A DNA stretch of 64,000 bases from Lutimaribacter degradans. GTDB lineage: Bacteria; Pseudomonadota; Alphaproteobacteria; Rhodobacterales; Rhodobacteraceae. Position numbers and translations under genes: made by a program. The stretch lies in assembly GCF_023703375.1 (NCBI RefSeq), contig NZ_JAMQGO010000006.1, forward strand, positions 1-64,000. The letters are read 5' to 3'. Of the stretch, positions 1 to 8,327 are shown piece after piece (position 1 is the stretch's first letter; each line of letters starts with the position of its first letter). Under the pieces are notes generated by a model that did no database searches, was not told the origin of the DNA, and worked only from the letters and a program-made list of their open reading frames with translations.

Positions 1-2
1 GA

Positions 3-86
3 CGTGTGGCGACCCGATACGACAGATGCCCAAAGGTCTTCCTCTCCGCCATCGCACTCGCGGCGCTCGTCATTTATTGGCTATGA
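3..86 (+). mobile_element. C-terminal tail of an IS5-family-like transposase (cut by window edge)
   Basis: The first in-frame codons read as a short hydrophobic tail ending LAALVIYWL before a TGA stop, preceded by a basic stretch with RVATRYDR. This wording (ATRYD, then FLSAI-LAA, then a tryptophan-leucine end) resembles the C-terminus of IS5/IS427-type DDE transposases common in Rhodobacteraceae. Only about 27 residues are visible, so the catalytic DDE residues lie outside the window and I cannot tell whether the element is intact. The next gene starts within about 30 bp, so the insertion sequence end lies almost on top of it. Confidence 0.55.
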
Positions 87-113
87 GTCCTGAGCCTAGT
101 GAAAGCCCCACAG

Positions 114-746
114 ATGAATGATGCTCTGCTCTCCCCGCCCGCGGTGGCCCCCGCCGATCAAGCCCGTCGTATCCTGATGCTGCGCCTGTCCTTCCTGGCC
201 ATCGTGCCACTGGTGCTGTTCACGCGTTCGGCATGGATGGACGCGCATTGGTTGTTCGACACGCTGGAGGTGCTGGGGATATTCCTGATCATCGCGGGTG
301 TGCTTGGGCGGTTGTGGTCGATCCTGTATATCGGCGGACGCAAGAACCTTGAGATCGTTCAGGATGGGCCATATTCGATCTGCCGTCATCCGTTGTACCT
401 GTTTTCCACGCTGGGCGTGCTGGGCTTTGGCCTGATGCTGGGATCGGTGGTGATGACCGCGCTGTTGGGCATGTTGTTTTTCACCATTATCAACCGCACC
501 GCCTCGCGGGAAGAGGCATATTTGCGCCATAGCCTTGGCACGGACTATGACGATTACGCCGCGCGGGTGCCGCGAATTCTGCCGCGCCTTGCGGGGTTTC
601 GCACGGCGCCGCAAGTAACATTTGACGTGGCGGTTCTGCGCCGAAACCTGTTCGATGCGCTTGTATTCCTGAGCCTGATTCCGCTCGCCGAATTGATGGA
701 AGTCTTGAAGGAGGCTGGCGGGTTTCCGACACTGGCACTGTTTTGA
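114..746 (+). CDS. Isoprenylcysteine carboxyl methyltransferase (ICMT/PEMT)-family membrane protein
   Basis: A polytopic inner-membrane protein of about 210 residues with four or more hydrophobic helices. It carries the hallmark motif GPYSICRHPLYL near residue 85-95 and a C-terminal EEAYLR...Y..Y...VPR-P pattern, which in ICMT/PEMT proteins form the S-adenosylmethionine and substrate pocket. Bacterial members methylate unknown small or lipid substrates, so I give only the family. The ATG used here gives MNDALL; a GTG five codons upstream is also open, and neither has a strong ribosome-binding site. The gene sits directly beside an insertion-sequence end, so its native promoter or N-terminus may have been altered. 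Confidence 0.75.
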   Translation: MNDALLSPPAVAPADQARRILMLRLSFLAIVPLVLFTRSAWMDAHWLFDTLEVLGIFLIIAGVLGRLWSILYIGGRKNLEIVQDGPYSICRHPLYLFSTLGVLGFGLMLGSVVMTALLGMLFFTIINRTASREEAYLRHSLGTDYDDYAARVPRILPRLAGFRTAPQVTFDVAVLRRNLFDALVFLSLIPLAELMEVLKEAGGFPTLALF

Positions 747-911
747 TGCCGAATAATTGTGCAGGGTGAAAACTTGCACGTTTCTGCGGCAGATTGTTTT
801 CCCGGCGCAATAATCTTCGACTGTTTGGCGGCAATAGTGGCAGAAACGGATCGAATTGTCCTGCGAATATCGTTAGGTGTCCGCTAACATGTGTCACGAA
901 GGGGGACCGAG

Positions 912-1916
912 ATGATTGAGACGCCGTATCTGCTGTTTCTGGGGGATGCCCCCGACCAACTGGCTGCCAAGGTCGCGCAGGGTATCAAGGACTGGCGCCC
1001 CGAAAATGCGGTGGGCCAATTCCGCATGGAGGGGTGCAAGGCCGATATGGGCCTGACCGACATGACCCTGGCCGAGGCCAAGGCCGCTGGTGCCAAGACA
1101 CTGGTTATCGGCGTGGCCAATCGCGGCGGCGTGATCAGCCAGGCTTGGAAAAAGGTGCTGGTAGCGGCGCTGGAAGAAGGGTTCGACCTGGCCTCGGGCC
1201 TGCACAACCTGCTGCGCGACGAGCCCGACCTGGTGGCCGTGGCCGAGGCAACGGGCCGCAAGCTGCACGATGTGCGCATCCCCGAGGTGAAATACCCTAT
1301 CGCCAATGGTGTGAAGCGGCGCGGCAAGCGCTGTCTGGCCGTGGGCACCGATTGTTCAGTGGGCAAGATGTATACCGCGCTGTCGATGGATGCCGAGATG
1401 CGCGAACGCGGCATGAAGTCGTCGTTCCGTGCCACCGGGCAGACCGGCATCCTGATTACAGGCGACGGTGTGCCGCTGGATGCGGTGATCGCCGATTTCA
1501 TGGCCGGTTCGATCGAATGGCTGACGCCCGACAACGATGACGACCATTGGGACTTGATCGAAGGGCAAGGCAGCCTGTTCCACGTGTCCTATTCGGGTGT
1601 TACCATGGCGCTGGTTCATGGCGGGCAACCCGATGCGCTGATCGTCTGCCACGAGCCCACGCGTGAGCACATGCGCGGTTTGCCAGGCTACCAGTTGCCC
1701 AGCCTCGAGGCTGTGCGCGACATGGCAACATCGCTGGCACGGGTGGCCAACCCCGCGGCCGAGGTAGTGGGGTATTCGATCAACACCCAGCACATGAGTG
1801 AAGACGAGGCGCGCGCCTATCTGACCGATATCGAGACTCGCCTGGGCCTGCCCGCGACAGACCCGTTCCGGTTCGGTGCTGGCAAGCTGGTTGATGCGCT
1901 GGCGGCGCTGACCTGA
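912..1916 (+). CDS. dgcN: DUF1611 protein, probable D-glutamate N-acetyltransferase DgcN
   Basis: A 334-residue protein of the DUF1611 family. A P-loop-like GTDCSVGKM lies at residues 145-153, followed by ATGQTGI (174-180) and EGQGSLFHVSYSG (217-229), all typical of the family. In marine Proteobacteria DUF1611 protein DgcN is reported to acetylate D-glutamate to N-acetyl-D-glutamate, which the partner DgcA then epimerises. The adjacent downstream gene is a DgcA-like enolase-superfamily member, supporting this assignment over other DUF1611 roles. The ATG chosen has GAAGGGGG upstream at good spacing; an in-frame GTG seven codons earlier is less likely. First gene of a three-gene operon with a transaminase. 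Confidence 0.75.
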   Translation: MIETPYLLFLGDAPDQLAAKVAQGIKDWRPENAVGQFRMEGCKADMGLTDMTLAEAKAAGAKTLVIGVANRGGVISQAWKKVLVAALEEGFDLASGLHNLLRDEPDLVAVAEATGRKLHDVRIPEVKYPIANGVKRRGKRCLAVGTDCSVGKMYTALSMDAEMRERGMKSSFRATGQTGILITGDGVPLDAVIADFMAGSIEWLTPDNDDDHWDLIEGQGSLFHVSYSGVTMALVHGGQPDALIVCHEPTREHMRGLPGYQLPSLEAVRDMATSLARVANPAAEVVGYSINTQHMSEDEARAYLTDIETRLGLPATDPFRFGAGKLVDALAALT

Positions 1917-2003
1917 GGGCACGCCTTTTGCCGGCCCGGGCCGGGGGCATTGCTCCCGGCCTTGCGGCCTCCCCCCGGGATATTTCTGGAGAGAGGAAAC
2001 CCC

Positions 2004-2969
2004 ATGCAGATCGAGGTAACCCGCGACGTGTTTCGCCTGGCGCAGGTGTTCACCATCAGCCGGGGCAGCCGGACCGAAGCGCAGGTTCTCACCGTGCGCA
2101 TCACCGAGGGCGGCGTTGCGGGGTGGGGCGAATGTGTGCCCTATGCCCGCTATGACGAGACGCTGGATAGCGTAACCGCCGAGATCGACAGCCTGCCCGA
2201 ACGGTTCGACCGCGCGGCGCTATACGACCTGCTGCCGGCAGGCGCCGCCCGGAACGCCGTTGATTGCGCGCTTTGGGACCTTGAGGCCAAGCAGGCCGGC
2301 AAGCGCGTTTGGGAACTGGCGGGCCTGCCCGCGCCGGGTCCCGAGATTACCGCCTATACCCTGTCGCTGGCCGACCCGGCCGAGATGGAGGCGCAAGCAG
2401 CCAAGAACGCGCATCGCCCGTTGCTGAAGATAAAACTGGGCACGCCAGACGACATGCCCCGGCTTGAAGCGGTGCGCCGCGGCGCGCCGAAGGCACGCAT
2501 CATCGTGGACGCGAACGAGGGGTGGTCGGCCCAGGTTTATGCCGACCTGGCACCGCACCTGGTGCGCTTGGGCGTGGCGCTGGTCGAACAGCCCTTGCCC
2601 GCCGACGCCGACGAGGCACTGATCGGGATGGACCGTCCCGTGCCCGTCTGCGCCGACGAATCCGCCCATGACCGGGCCAGCCTTCCCGCGCTGAAGGGCA
2701 AGTATGACGTGGTCAATATCAAGCTGGACAAAACCGGCGGCCTGACCGAGGCGCTGGCCCTGCGCGACGCGGCGCGCGCCGAAGGCTATGATATCATGGT
2801 GGGCTGCATGGTTGGCAGCTCGCTGGCGATGGCGCCCGCCACGCTTGTCGCGCAAGGCGCGCTTGTGACCGATCTTGACGGGCCGCTCTTGTTGGCAGAA
2901 GACCGCGACCCACCGCTTTTGTTCGATGACGCCGGCGTGCACCCGCCCAGTGCCGGCCTTTGGGGATAA
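2004..2969 (+). CDS. dgcA: Enolase-superfamily epimerase/racemase, probable DgcA (N-acetyl-D-Glu racemase)
   Basis: A 321-residue muconate-lactonizing-subgroup protein. Visible active-site pieces are KIK at 142-144 (catalytic lysine on the second strand), metal ligands D169 (VDANEG), E195 (VEQPLP) and D218 (CADES), and K240/K243 in NIKLDK as the opposite-face base. Two lysine bases on opposite faces fit 1,1-proton transfer. L-Ala-D/L-Glu dipeptide epimerases share this layout, so dipeptide epimerisation remains an alternative. The preceding DgcN-like gene favours N-acetyl-D-glutamate to N-acetyl-L-glutamate conversion. The ATG start follows GAGAGGA. Twelve bases separate it from the transaminase gene. 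Confidence 0.75.
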   Translation: MQIEVTRDVFRLAQVFTISRGSRTEAQVLTVRITEGGVAGWGECVPYARYDETLDSVTAEIDSLPERFDRAALYDLLPAGAARNAVDCALWDLEAKQAGKRVWELAGLPAPGPEITAYTLSLADPAEMEAQAAKNAHRPLLKIKLGTPDDMPRLEAVRRGAPKARIIVDANEGWSAQVYADLAPHLVRLGVALVEQPLPADADEALIGMDRPVPVCADESAHDRASLPALKGKYDVVNIKLDKTGGLTEALALRDAARAEGYDIMVGCMVGSSLAMAPATLVAQGALVTDLDGPLLLAEDRDPPLLFDDAGVHPPSAGLWG

Positions 2970-2981
2970 GGAGATCCACCC

Positions 2982-3845
2982 ATGACCCGCACCGTATACG
3001 TGAACGGCCAGTACATGCCCGAGACCGAGGCCACCGTGTCGATCTTTGATCGCGGTTTCCTGATGGCTGATGGCGTCTACGAAGTGACCAGCGTGCTAGA
3101 CGGCAAGCTGCTTGATTTCGATGGCCACCTGGCCCGGCTGGAACGGTCGCTGGCCGAACTGGACATGGACAAGCCAGACCAGTTCGACGATCTGCTGGAA
3201 ATCCACCGCGAGCTGGTGCGCCTGAACGATATCGACGAGGGCATGATCTATTTGCAGGTCACGCGCGGATCGTCCGGGGATCGTGATTTCGTCTTTCCCG
3301 ACACCCAGACCACGCGGCCGACGCTGGTTCTGTTTACCCAGAGCAAGCCGGGCTTGGCCGACAGCCCGGCGGCGAAGACCGGCATCAAGGTGATCAGCAT
3401 CGAAGACATCCGCTGGGGCCGCCGCGACATCAAGACGGTGCAATTGCTGTACCCGTCGATGGGCAAGATGATGGCCAAGAAGGCCGGCGCCGACGACGCG
3501 TGGATGATCGAAGATGGGCATGTCACTGAGGGCACCAGCAACAACGCCTACATCGTGAAGGGTGGCAAGATCATCACCCGGCAATTGTCGAACGACATCC
3601 TGCACGGCATCACGCGTGCTGCCGTGCTGCGTTTCGCCCGCGAGGCACAGATGGAAGTCGAGGAACGCCCCTTTACCATCGACGAGGCAAAAGAGGCGGA
3701 TGAGGCGTTTATCACTTCGGCCTCAACCTTTGTTTTCCCGGTCGTGGAAATCGACGGTACCAAGCTGGGAGAAGGCACACCGGGCCCCGTGGCCCGGCGC
3801 CTGCGCGAAATCTACCTGGACGAAAGCCGCAAGTCGGCAATCTGA
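2982..3845 (+). CDS. dat: D-amino-acid transaminase (class IV, PLP-dependent)
   Basis: A 287-residue fold-type IV transaminase, the usual length for D-amino-acid transaminases. The N-terminus has the family pattern FDRGFLMADGVYEV (22-35), the Schiff-base lysine is K151 in RDIKTVQLLYP, and VTEGTSNNAY (181-190) contains the conserved glutamate E183 that contacts the cofactor ring. It should move amino groups between D-alanine, D-aspartate or similar and 2-oxoglutarate, giving D-glutamate. Placed directly after dgcN-dgcA behind AAGGAG, it suggests D-glutamate is the hub product passed to the acetylation/racemisation route. Branched-chain aminotransferase is a less likely alternative. Confidence 0.85.
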   Translation: MTRTVYVNGQYMPETEATVSIFDRGFLMADGVYEVTSVLDGKLLDFDGHLARLERSLAELDMDKPDQFDDLLEIHRELVRLNDIDEGMIYLQVTRGSSGDRDFVFPDTQTTRPTLVLFTQSKPGLADSPAAKTGIKVISIEDIRWGRRDIKTVQLLYPSMGKMMAKKAGADDAWMIEDGHVTEGTSNNAYIVKGGKIITRQLSNDILHGITRAAVLRFAREAQMEVEERPFTIDEAKEADEAFITSASTFVFPVVEIDGTKLGEGTPGPVARRLREIYLDESRKSAI

Positions 3846-3867
3846 AGGCATTGATACGCTGCATGAC

Positions 3868-3896
3868 AAGGCGGCCCTTCCGGGGCCGCCTTTTTT
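3868..3896 (+). terminator. Rho-independent terminator of the dgcN-dgcA-dat operon
   Basis: The half-sites GGCGGCCC and GGGCCGCC form an 8-bp GC stem with a 5-base loop, extended by AA/TT and followed by six T residues. It lies 22 bases after the transaminase stop. Confidence 0.85.
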
Positions 3897-3966
3897 GCCA
3901 GGTGGGCGTGATGTAAAGCCGTGGCTGTGCCCAGCGTTGACGGCGGGCACACGGCCCGTTGGGGTC

Positions 3967-4665
3967 TCAGTCTCGCGCCGGGATCTCCAGGCCGCGTTGA
4001 ACCGCCGCACGATCAAGGAAACGATCAAGGTAGGCCACCGTGCGCGGGTGATCCGCCCAGCCCACCACCTCGTGCGCACCGTAGAAATCAAGCGCCCGCA
4101 GCCATGGTGCCAGCGCGATATCGGCAATGGAATAGTCGCCCGCGATCCAATCCTGCCCATCCAGCGCGGTTTCCACCACGCCCAGCAGGCGGTGCGCCTC
4201 GGCTATGTAGCGTTGGCGCGGGCGGGGGTCTTCTATCTCGGCTCCGGCGAACTTGTAAAAGAACCCCAGCTGGCCGAAAAGCGGCCCGACGCCGCCCATC
4301 TGGAACATCAGCCATTGCAGCACCTGGTATCGCGCTGCGGGTGCCTTGGGCAGCAGCTGGCCGGTTTTATCGGCCAGGTAAATCAGGATCGCGCCGCTTT
4401 CGAACAGGGCCAACGGCGCGCCATCCGGCCCGTCGGGGTCGATGATGGCGGGAATCTTGTTGTTGGGATTGAGCGACAGGAATTCGGCGCTTTTGACATC
4501 CGTGTCCGACAGCGTGACCTTGTGCACATCGTAGGGCAGGCCTGTTTCCTCGAGCATGATCGACGCCTTGACCCCGTTGGGCGTGGGAAAGGAATAAAGT
4601 TGCAGCCGCTCGGGATGCCGTGGTGGCCAACGGCGTGTGATCGGGAAATCGTCGGGAAATTTCAT
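3967..4665 (-). CDS. Glutathione S-transferase, YfcG/YghU-like (nu class)
   Basis: A 232-residue GST. The N-terminal thioredoxin-like domain has FPTPNG (26-31), the YfcG/YghU signature in which Thr-Pro-Asn replaces a catalytic Tyr/Ser. NPNNKIPAI (66-74) carries the cis-proline, and ESGAIL (89-94) binds the glutathione glutamyl group. The C-terminal half is the all-helical domain with YSIADIALAPWL. Nu-class proteins act as glutathione-dependent disulfide-bond reductases in the cytoplasm. The longest frame extends much further upstream, but MKFPDDF is preceded by GAGG and matches the family start. Divergent from the MscS gene. Confidence 0.85.
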   Translation of the reverse strand: MKFPDDFPITRRWPPRHPERLQLYSFPTPNGVKASIMLEETGLPYDVHKVTLSDTDVKSAEFLSLNPNNKIPAIIDPDGPDGAPLALFESGAILIYLADKTGQLLPKAPAARYQVLQWLMFQMGGVGPLFGQLGFFYKFAGAEIEDPRPRQRYIAEAHRLLGVVETALDGQDWIAGDYSIADIALAPWLRALDFYGAHEVVGWADHPRTVAYLDRFLDRAAVQRGLEIPARD

Positions 4666-4743
4666 CGGTGCCTCGTGTTCCATTTTCAGGGAAACTAGGC
4701 TGGTTTTCCGGTGACAGAAAGGGCCGTTTTCGCGTAACCGTCT

Positions 4744-4765
4744 TTGACATGTGACACGGCATGTC
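4744..4765. promoter_or_regulatory. Candidate operator: dyad GACATG-N8-CATGTC overlapping a -35-like TTGACA
   Basis: In the 253-bp gap between the divergent GST and mscS genes, a TTGACA box overlaps a perfect inverted repeat with 6-bp arms. It could bind a dimeric regulator of either gene. No clear -10 box accompanies it, so this is only a candidate. Confidence 0.3.
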
Positions 4766-4918
4766 GCATGGCGCATGGCGAAAGAGGCTGGCAGCGGCGT
4801 GGCCTGAACCCGTGCTGTGTCGAAATGAAAACCGGGCTTGCGCGAAAGTGCGGGCCCTTTGTGCATGTCGCGCCCGCCGGTGAGCGGTGTGGGCTGCAGT
4901 CGGAGCAGGAGCATTTCC

Positions 4919-5725
4919 ATGGAAGCAATAACGGAGCAAATGGGCGCCTACGGGCCGCTGGTGATCAACGCGGTAAAGGCCATTGTGGTTCTTATCCTTG
5001 GCTGGATGGCCGCCGGAATTGTCAGCGGCATCGTGCGGCGGCGGGTGAACGCCACGCCACGGATCGACCCGACGCTGGGCTATTTCATGGCCTCGCTCGT
5101 CAAGTGGGCAATCCTGTTGATGGTCCTTGTGGCGGTTCTGGGCCTGTTCGGCATCGAGGCGACATCGCTTGTGGCTGTTCTGGGTGCGGCGACACTGGCC
5201 ATCGGGCTGGCCTTGCAGGGCACGTTGAGCGACCTGGCCGCAGGGTTCATGCTGATCTTGTTCCGTCCCTACAGGTTGGGCCAATATGTCGATATCGGAG
5301 GCACGACCGGTACCGTGACCGACCTGAACCTGTTCATGACCGAGCTTGTGACGCCCGACAACGTGCAGATCATCGTTCCCAACGGGCAAGCGTGGGGGTC
5401 GATCATCATCAATTACTCGCACCATGACAAACGGCGCGTGGACATGGTGTTCGGCATTGATTACGGCGATGATGCCGACGCGGCGATGGAGATCATTCTG
5501 GCCGAAGCACGCGCCGATGCGCGCGTGCATGACGACCCCGAGCCGTGGGTCCGCGTGACCAACCTTGGCGACAGCAGCGTGGATCTGACCACGCGCTTGT
5601 GGGTGAACGCCGCCGATTACTGGGAGGTGAAATTCGCCCTTACCAAGGCGGTGAAAGAGGCGTTTGATGCCAAGGGCATCAGCATCCCCTATCCGCATTC
5701 GGTGGAAATCCAGAAAGCGGGCTGA
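4919..5725 (+). CDS. Small-conductance mechanosensitive channel, MscS family
   Basis: A 268-residue, three-helix MscS-type protein, close to the E. coli MscS length. Hydrophobic helices lie near residues 15-37, 58-78 and 82-115. The third is the glycine/alanine-rich pore helix (AVLGAATLAIGLALQG), followed by the LILFRPYRLGQYVDIGG beta-domain entry typical of MscS, then NGQAWGSIIINYS. It should release solutes under hypo-osmotic shock. The ATG at MEAITEQ is preceded by GGAG; the frame is open 27 codons upstream, but that stretch is not family-like. It ends 12 bp from the convergent SGNH gene. Confidence 0.9.
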   Translation: MEAITEQMGAYGPLVINAVKAIVVLILGWMAAGIVSGIVRRRVNATPRIDPTLGYFMASLVKWAILLMVLVAVLGLFGIEATSLVAVLGAATLAIGLALQGTLSDLAAGFMLILFRPYRLGQYVDIGGTTGTVTDLNLFMTELVTPDNVQIIVPNGQAWGSIIINYSHHDKRRVDMVFGIDYGDDADAAMEIILAEARADARVHDDPEPWVRVTNLGDSSVDLTTRLWVNAADYWEVKFALTKAVKEAFDAKGISIPYPHSVEIQKAG

Positions 5726-5744
5726 CCTGACGTTAGGTCAGGTC
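5724..5744. terminator. Shared hairpin over two convergent stop codons
   Basis: GACCTGAC and GTCAGGTC form an 8-bp stem with a 5-base loop. The stem overlaps the stop codon of the MscS gene and contains that of the convergent SGNH gene. There is no T-run, so it may only protect 3' ends or pause polymerase. Confidence 0.4.
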
Positions 5745-6445
5745 GCACCATCGCGCAGGATACGCGCGGCCAGTGCCTCGGCCCACAGGGCATAGACCCG
5801 TGGGCCGGGGTGAAAGCCGTCTGCAGCCATCATCGTGGGGTCAAGCGGCTGGTCGAAGGGCACGTGGTGCAGGTCGGGCGTTTGCGCGGCCAGTAGCGCC
5901 AGAGCCGTATCAAAGCGGCGCGCTTCGCCCCCCATGATCCAGCGCAAACCACCCTTGAGCAGGGGAAAGCCCCCCATCGGTGGCAGGCCCGAGGCATAGA
6001 TCGCGCGCGTGCCGAACTTGTGACGCAAAAGGTCATGCACCGCCTTTTGACGGCGCAACCAGATGCGGCGGGGCAGGCCCCGCGTCACGTCGTTGACCCC
6101 CAGGGCCAAAATCGCCACGTCGAATCGCGCTGGCGGCAAATCCCGTAGCCGTTCAAGGCAGGCGGCGGTGGTGTCGCCCGTATGCGCATGTAGCGCCCAT
6201 GCGACGCGACGATGCAGGGCAAGCCGTGCAATCAACTGGCCAGAAAGCGCCGTGTCCTGGTGCGGCGCGCCCACACCGGCGGCCGAGCTGTCGCCAGCGA
6301 TCAGTAGCGACAGGGCCGGACCGTCACCTGCAAGGCCCTGCCGTGGCCCGGGCGGTTCCGGCAGGCGCAGCGCATGGCGGCGCAGGGCCGCTCCCTGCAC
6401 CGCCAGAACCGGCGCCAGCGCGTATTTGGCATATCGTGTGGCCAT
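5738..6445 (-). CDS. SGNH/GDSL-type esterase/hydrolase
   Basis: A 235-residue SGNH hydrolase. Block I is GDSSAAG (51-57, nucleophilic serine), block III is GVND (116-119), and the catalytic Asp/His pair appears as DGFHP near 209-213. The block II glycine likely lies in HTGDTT. Such enzymes deacylate lipids, lysophospholipids or cell-wall acyl groups; the substrate cannot be read from sequence. The N-terminus has a mildly hydrophobic stretch but no clear signal peptide. Convergent with the MscS gene, and upstream of ald on the same strand order. Confidence 0.8.
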   Translation of the reverse strand: MATRYAKYALAPVLAVQGAALRRHALRLPEPPGPRQGLAGDGPALSLLIAGDSSAAGVGAPHQDTALSGQLIARLALHRRVAWALHAHTGDTTAACLERLRDLPPARFDVAILALGVNDVTRGLPRRIWLRRQKAVHDLLRHKFGTRAIYASGLPPMGGFPLLKGGLRWIMGGEARRFDTALALLAAQTPDLHHVPFDQPLDPTMMAADGFHPGPRVYALWAEALAARILRDGAT

Positions 6446-6483
6446 TGCCTCATCCTGTCAGACGGGGCAAAGCATAGCGTGGA

Positions 6484-7602
6484 TCAGCCCTTTATCACCA
6501 GTTGCGGCGAGGTCACGTCGATCCCCAGGGCCTTGCCTACGGCGTAGTAGGTCAGTTTGCCCGCGTGCACGTTCAAACCGTTCAGCAGGTGCGGGTCGTC
6601 GGCACAGGCCTGTTTCCAACCCTTGTCGGCAAGCGCCAGCATGAACGGCATGGTGGCATTGCCCAACGCGATGGTCGAGGTGCGCGCCACCGCGCCGGGC
6701 ATGTTGGCCACGCAGTAATGAACGATGCCATCGACATCATAGATCGGGTTCTCATGCGTGGTGGGTTTCGAGGTTTCGAAACAGCCGCCCTGGTCGATGG
6801 CGACATCGACCAGCACCGTGCCCGGTTTCATCGTCGACAGTTGGTCGCGGCTGATCAGCTTGGGTGCGGCGGCGCCGGGGATCAGAACGGCACCAACGAC
6901 CATGTCCAGATCCGGCAGCAGCCCGGCCACCGCGCCCTTGTCGGAAAATTGCGTGGTCAGCCGCCCCATGAACACGTCGTCTAGATAGGAAAGCCGTGCA
7001 ATCGAACGATCAAGAACCGTGACGTTGGCCCCCATGCCAACCGCCACCCGTGCGGCGGCGGTTCCGACTACGCCGCCCCCAATGATCGCCACATTGGCCG
7101 GGCGCACGCCGGGCACACCGCCCATAAGCACGCCGCTGCCGCCATTTGCCTTTTGCAGCGCCCATGCGCCGCTTTGCGGGGCAAGTCGGCCGGCCACCTC
7201 GGACATGGGCGCCAGAAGGGGCAGGCCCCCGCGATCATCGGTAACGGTTTCATAGGCAATGGCCGTACAGCCCGACGCAAGCAGATCATGGGTCTGGTCG
7301 GGATCGGGGGCGAGGTGCAGGTAGGTGAACAGCACCTGCCCCTCGCGCAACATCTTGCGCTCGGCGGTCTGGGGCTCCTTGACCTTCACGATCATCTCGG
7401 CGGTTGCGAATACCTCTTCGGCGGTGTCGACGACATGCGCGCCGGCCTCGGAATAATCGCTGTCTTCGAACCCCGCGCCTCGCCCGGCCCCGGTTTCAAT
7501 CAGCACCTCGTGGCCGTGCGCCACGGCCTCGCGCGCGGCGTTGGGCGTCACGCCGACGCGAAATTCCTGTGGCTTGATCTCTTTTGGGCAACCGATTTTC
7601 AT
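6484..7602 (-). CDS. ald: Alanine dehydrogenase
   Basis: A 372-residue enzyme catalysing NAD-dependent L-alanine to pyruvate plus ammonia, the standard family length. It starts MKIGCPKEIK and has R15, K75 (KVKEP) and H96 (YLHLAPD), the substrate-binding and catalytic residues of Ald. The Rossmann motif GGGVVGT is at 175-181. The ATG chosen follows AAGGAGGAG; the longer open frame is not family-like. The gene is divergent from an Lrp/AsnC regulator, the common arrangement in which the regulator activates ald in response to alanine. Confidence 0.95.
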   Translation of the reverse strand: MKIGCPKEIKPQEFRVGVTPNAAREAVAHGHEVLIETGAGRGAGFEDSDYSEAGAHVVDTAEEVFATAEMIVKVKEPQTAERKMLREGQVLFTYLHLAPDPDQTHDLLASGCTAIAYETVTDDRGGLPLLAPMSEVAGRLAPQSGAWALQKANGGSGVLMGGVPGVRPANVAIIGGGVVGTAAARVAVGMGANVTVLDRSIARLSYLDDVFMGRLTTQFSDKGAVAGLLPDLDMVVGAVLIPGAAAPKLISRDQLSTMKPGTVLVDVAIDQGGCFETSKPTTHENPIYDVDGIVHYCVANMPGAVARTSTIALGNATMPFMLALADKGWKQACADDPHLLNGLNVHAGKLTYYAVGKALGIDVTSPQLVIKG

Positions 7603-7745
7603 GGCGCGCGCTCCTCCTTGCAAATGAACTTTTGGACAGGTTGTCGCATATACGGCGCAATTCTGTCGATAATTGGGTCGCAATTACCGTTTTCATGTGA
7701 ATATTCTTCGAACATGACCGCGCATGAGAGAAGGAATCTGCGTTT
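7603..7745. promoter_or_regulatory. Divergent ald/lrp control region
   Basis: This 143-bp gap holds two direct copies of CGCAATT 23 bp apart, an AATT-rich stretch between them and a GAATATTC palindrome nearer the regulator gene. AT-rich repeated half-sites on roughly helical spacing are what Lrp/AsnC proteins usually bind. The specific binding is inferred from the gene arrangement. Confidence 0.45.
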
Positions 7746-8204
7746 ATGGCTTTGGATGCAACAGATCGCAGGATTCTTGCCGTGCTGCAGAAACGCGGAC
7801 GGATATCGAATGCCGACCTGTCCGAGGCGGTAAACCTGTCGCCTTCGGCCTGCCACCGTCGGGTGCAGCGACTTGAGGCCGAAGGGTTTATCGGTGCCTA
7901 TGTCGCCCTGCTTACCCCGCGCAAACTGGGTATGGCCAGCATCATCTATGTCGAGATCACGCTGCGCGGGCAGACAGATGATATTCTGGATGCGTTCGAA
8001 AAGGCCGTGGCGCGTATTCCTAACGTGCAGGAATGTCACCTCATGGCGGGCACTGCCGATTACATCCTGAAAGTGGTTGCCGAAGACACCGAGGATTTCG
8101 CCCGCATTCACCGCCAACACTTGTCACGCCTGCCCGGGGTGACGCAAATGCAGTCTTCCTTTGCCTTGCGCACCGTGATCAGCACAACGGCCCTTCCGGT
8201 CTGA
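7746..8204 (+). CDS. Lrp/AsnC-family transcriptional regulator (AldR-like)
   Basis: A 152-residue Lrp-family protein. The N-terminal helix-turn-helix is at about 5-50 (ATDRRILAVLQ, SNADLSEAVNLSPSACHRRVQRLE). The C-terminal RAM ligand-binding domain follows, with the family's typical phrases MAGTADYILKV and LSRLPGVTQMQSSFALRTV. It is a cytoplasmic, amino-acid-responsive DNA-binding protein. Divergence from alanine dehydrogenase points to alanine-dependent control of ald. It is probably the last gene of its own transcript, since the next gene has its own leader. Confidence 0.9.
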   Translation: MALDATDRRILAVLQKRGRISNADLSEAVNLSPSACHRRVQRLEAEGFIGAYVALLTPRKLGMASIIYVEITLRGQTDDILDAFEKAVARIPNVQECHLMAGTADYILKVVAEDTEDFARIHRQHLSRLPGVTQMQSSFALRTVISTTALPV

Positions 8205-8327
8205 ACCGACCCGTTTCCGGTATCTTGCCCTGCCGGTACAGGTGAAAGAGCAGTCGGCCACGGGGTGCCGGGCCGTTGCGCTTGTCCCTTGATTGCCCCA
8301 AAGTGCCGCGAAAACGGGAGGGCGTGC

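Noticed and set aside
4367..5698. A 443-codon minus-strand frame running through the MscS gene
   Set aside because: It is a frame shadow overlapping the GST and channel genes, which both have clear families.
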